Shown piece by piece: positions 5,949-6,007 of a stretch of 6,007 bases of DNA. The stretch spans positions 1-6,007 of the forward strand of contig JAOZKP010000182.1 of NCBI GenBank assembly GCA_029935295.1, in the 5' to 3' direction. Origin of the DNA: a bacterium (GTDB lineage Bacteria; Desulfobacterota; Anaeroferrophillalia; Anaeroferrophillales; Tharpellaceae). The number at the start of each line of letters is the position of its first letter. Position 1 is the first letter of the stretch. The notes under the pieces are model-generated. The model was not told the origin of the DNA. It did not search any database and was given only the letters and a program-made list of their open reading frames with translations. The position numbers and the translations under genes are program-made.

Positions 5949-6007
5949 TCACTTTTTCTTATTTACGGAAAATACCTGCCGGTACCAGTTACCGCCTTGG
6001 TTAATCC
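5949..6007 (-). CDS. C-terminal end of an upstream gene, possibly gspK (partial)
   Basis: One minus-strand frame is open from the window edge to a TGA at 5951-5949 and encodes INQGGNWYRQVFSVNKKK. The other two frames close within the 64 bases. The Trp/Tyr/Arg content and basic end look protein-like, and the stop lies only five bases outside the inverted repeat. In many T2SS operons gspK precedes gspL, so the end of GspK is a fair guess from position. Eighteen residues cannot confirm it. Confidence 0.4.
   Translation of the reverse strand, partial: INQGGNWYRQVFSVNKKK

Noticed and set aside
5491..5952. Target-site duplication around the GxxExxY unit
   Set aside because: The outer flanks share only a loose AATA/AATT similarity, too short to support a true duplication.

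Overview
All genes seen in this window lie on the minus strand. Transcription therefore runs from high to low coordinates. The core is the distal part of a type II secretion (T2SS) operon. In order of transcription it holds: the last codons of an unidentified upstream gene (6007-5949), a GspL-like protein built as a PilM/PilN-type fusion (5453-4155), a GspM/PilO-like protein (3990-3424), a GspC/PilP-like protein (3391-2531) and a lipoprotein secretin of the GspD family (2477-243). Together these would form the inner-membrane assembly platform, the periplasmic connector and the outer-membrane gate of a diderm secretion machine. A separate promoter and a start codon near the left edge (103-1) mark what looks like the next gene.

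The platform genes are closely spaced except at two junctions, and each of those holds an insertion-like element. Between the upstream gene and gspL lies a 444-bp unit (5500-5943). It carries a GxxExxY-family gene (PDDEXK-type nuclease fold) bounded by 28-bp imperfect inverted repeats, each made of three 9-bp units of the type ASCACGAAG. Between gspL and gspM lies a 133-bp element (4010-4142) with perfect 11-bp terminal inverted repeats, an internal hairpin and 7-bp TGCAAAA direct repeats next to its ends. Subtracting these elements leaves gaps of about 51 and 23 bp, normal for an operon. Both therefore look like cargo that settled into gene junctions without breaking a gene.

The organism is a Gram-negative (diderm) bacterium of moderate GC. 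The order L-M-C/P-D, with the secretin last and pilus-like subunits (PilM/N, PilO, PilP), together with the GxxExxY gene, recalls Desulfobacterota (former Deltaproteobacteria) and related environmental lineages. This taxonomic guess is weak and rests on gene style only. No rRNA, tRNA, CRISPR array or full insertion sequence was seen. The only stretches longer than 150 bases without a gene are 1-242 and 3991-4154, and both are described below.
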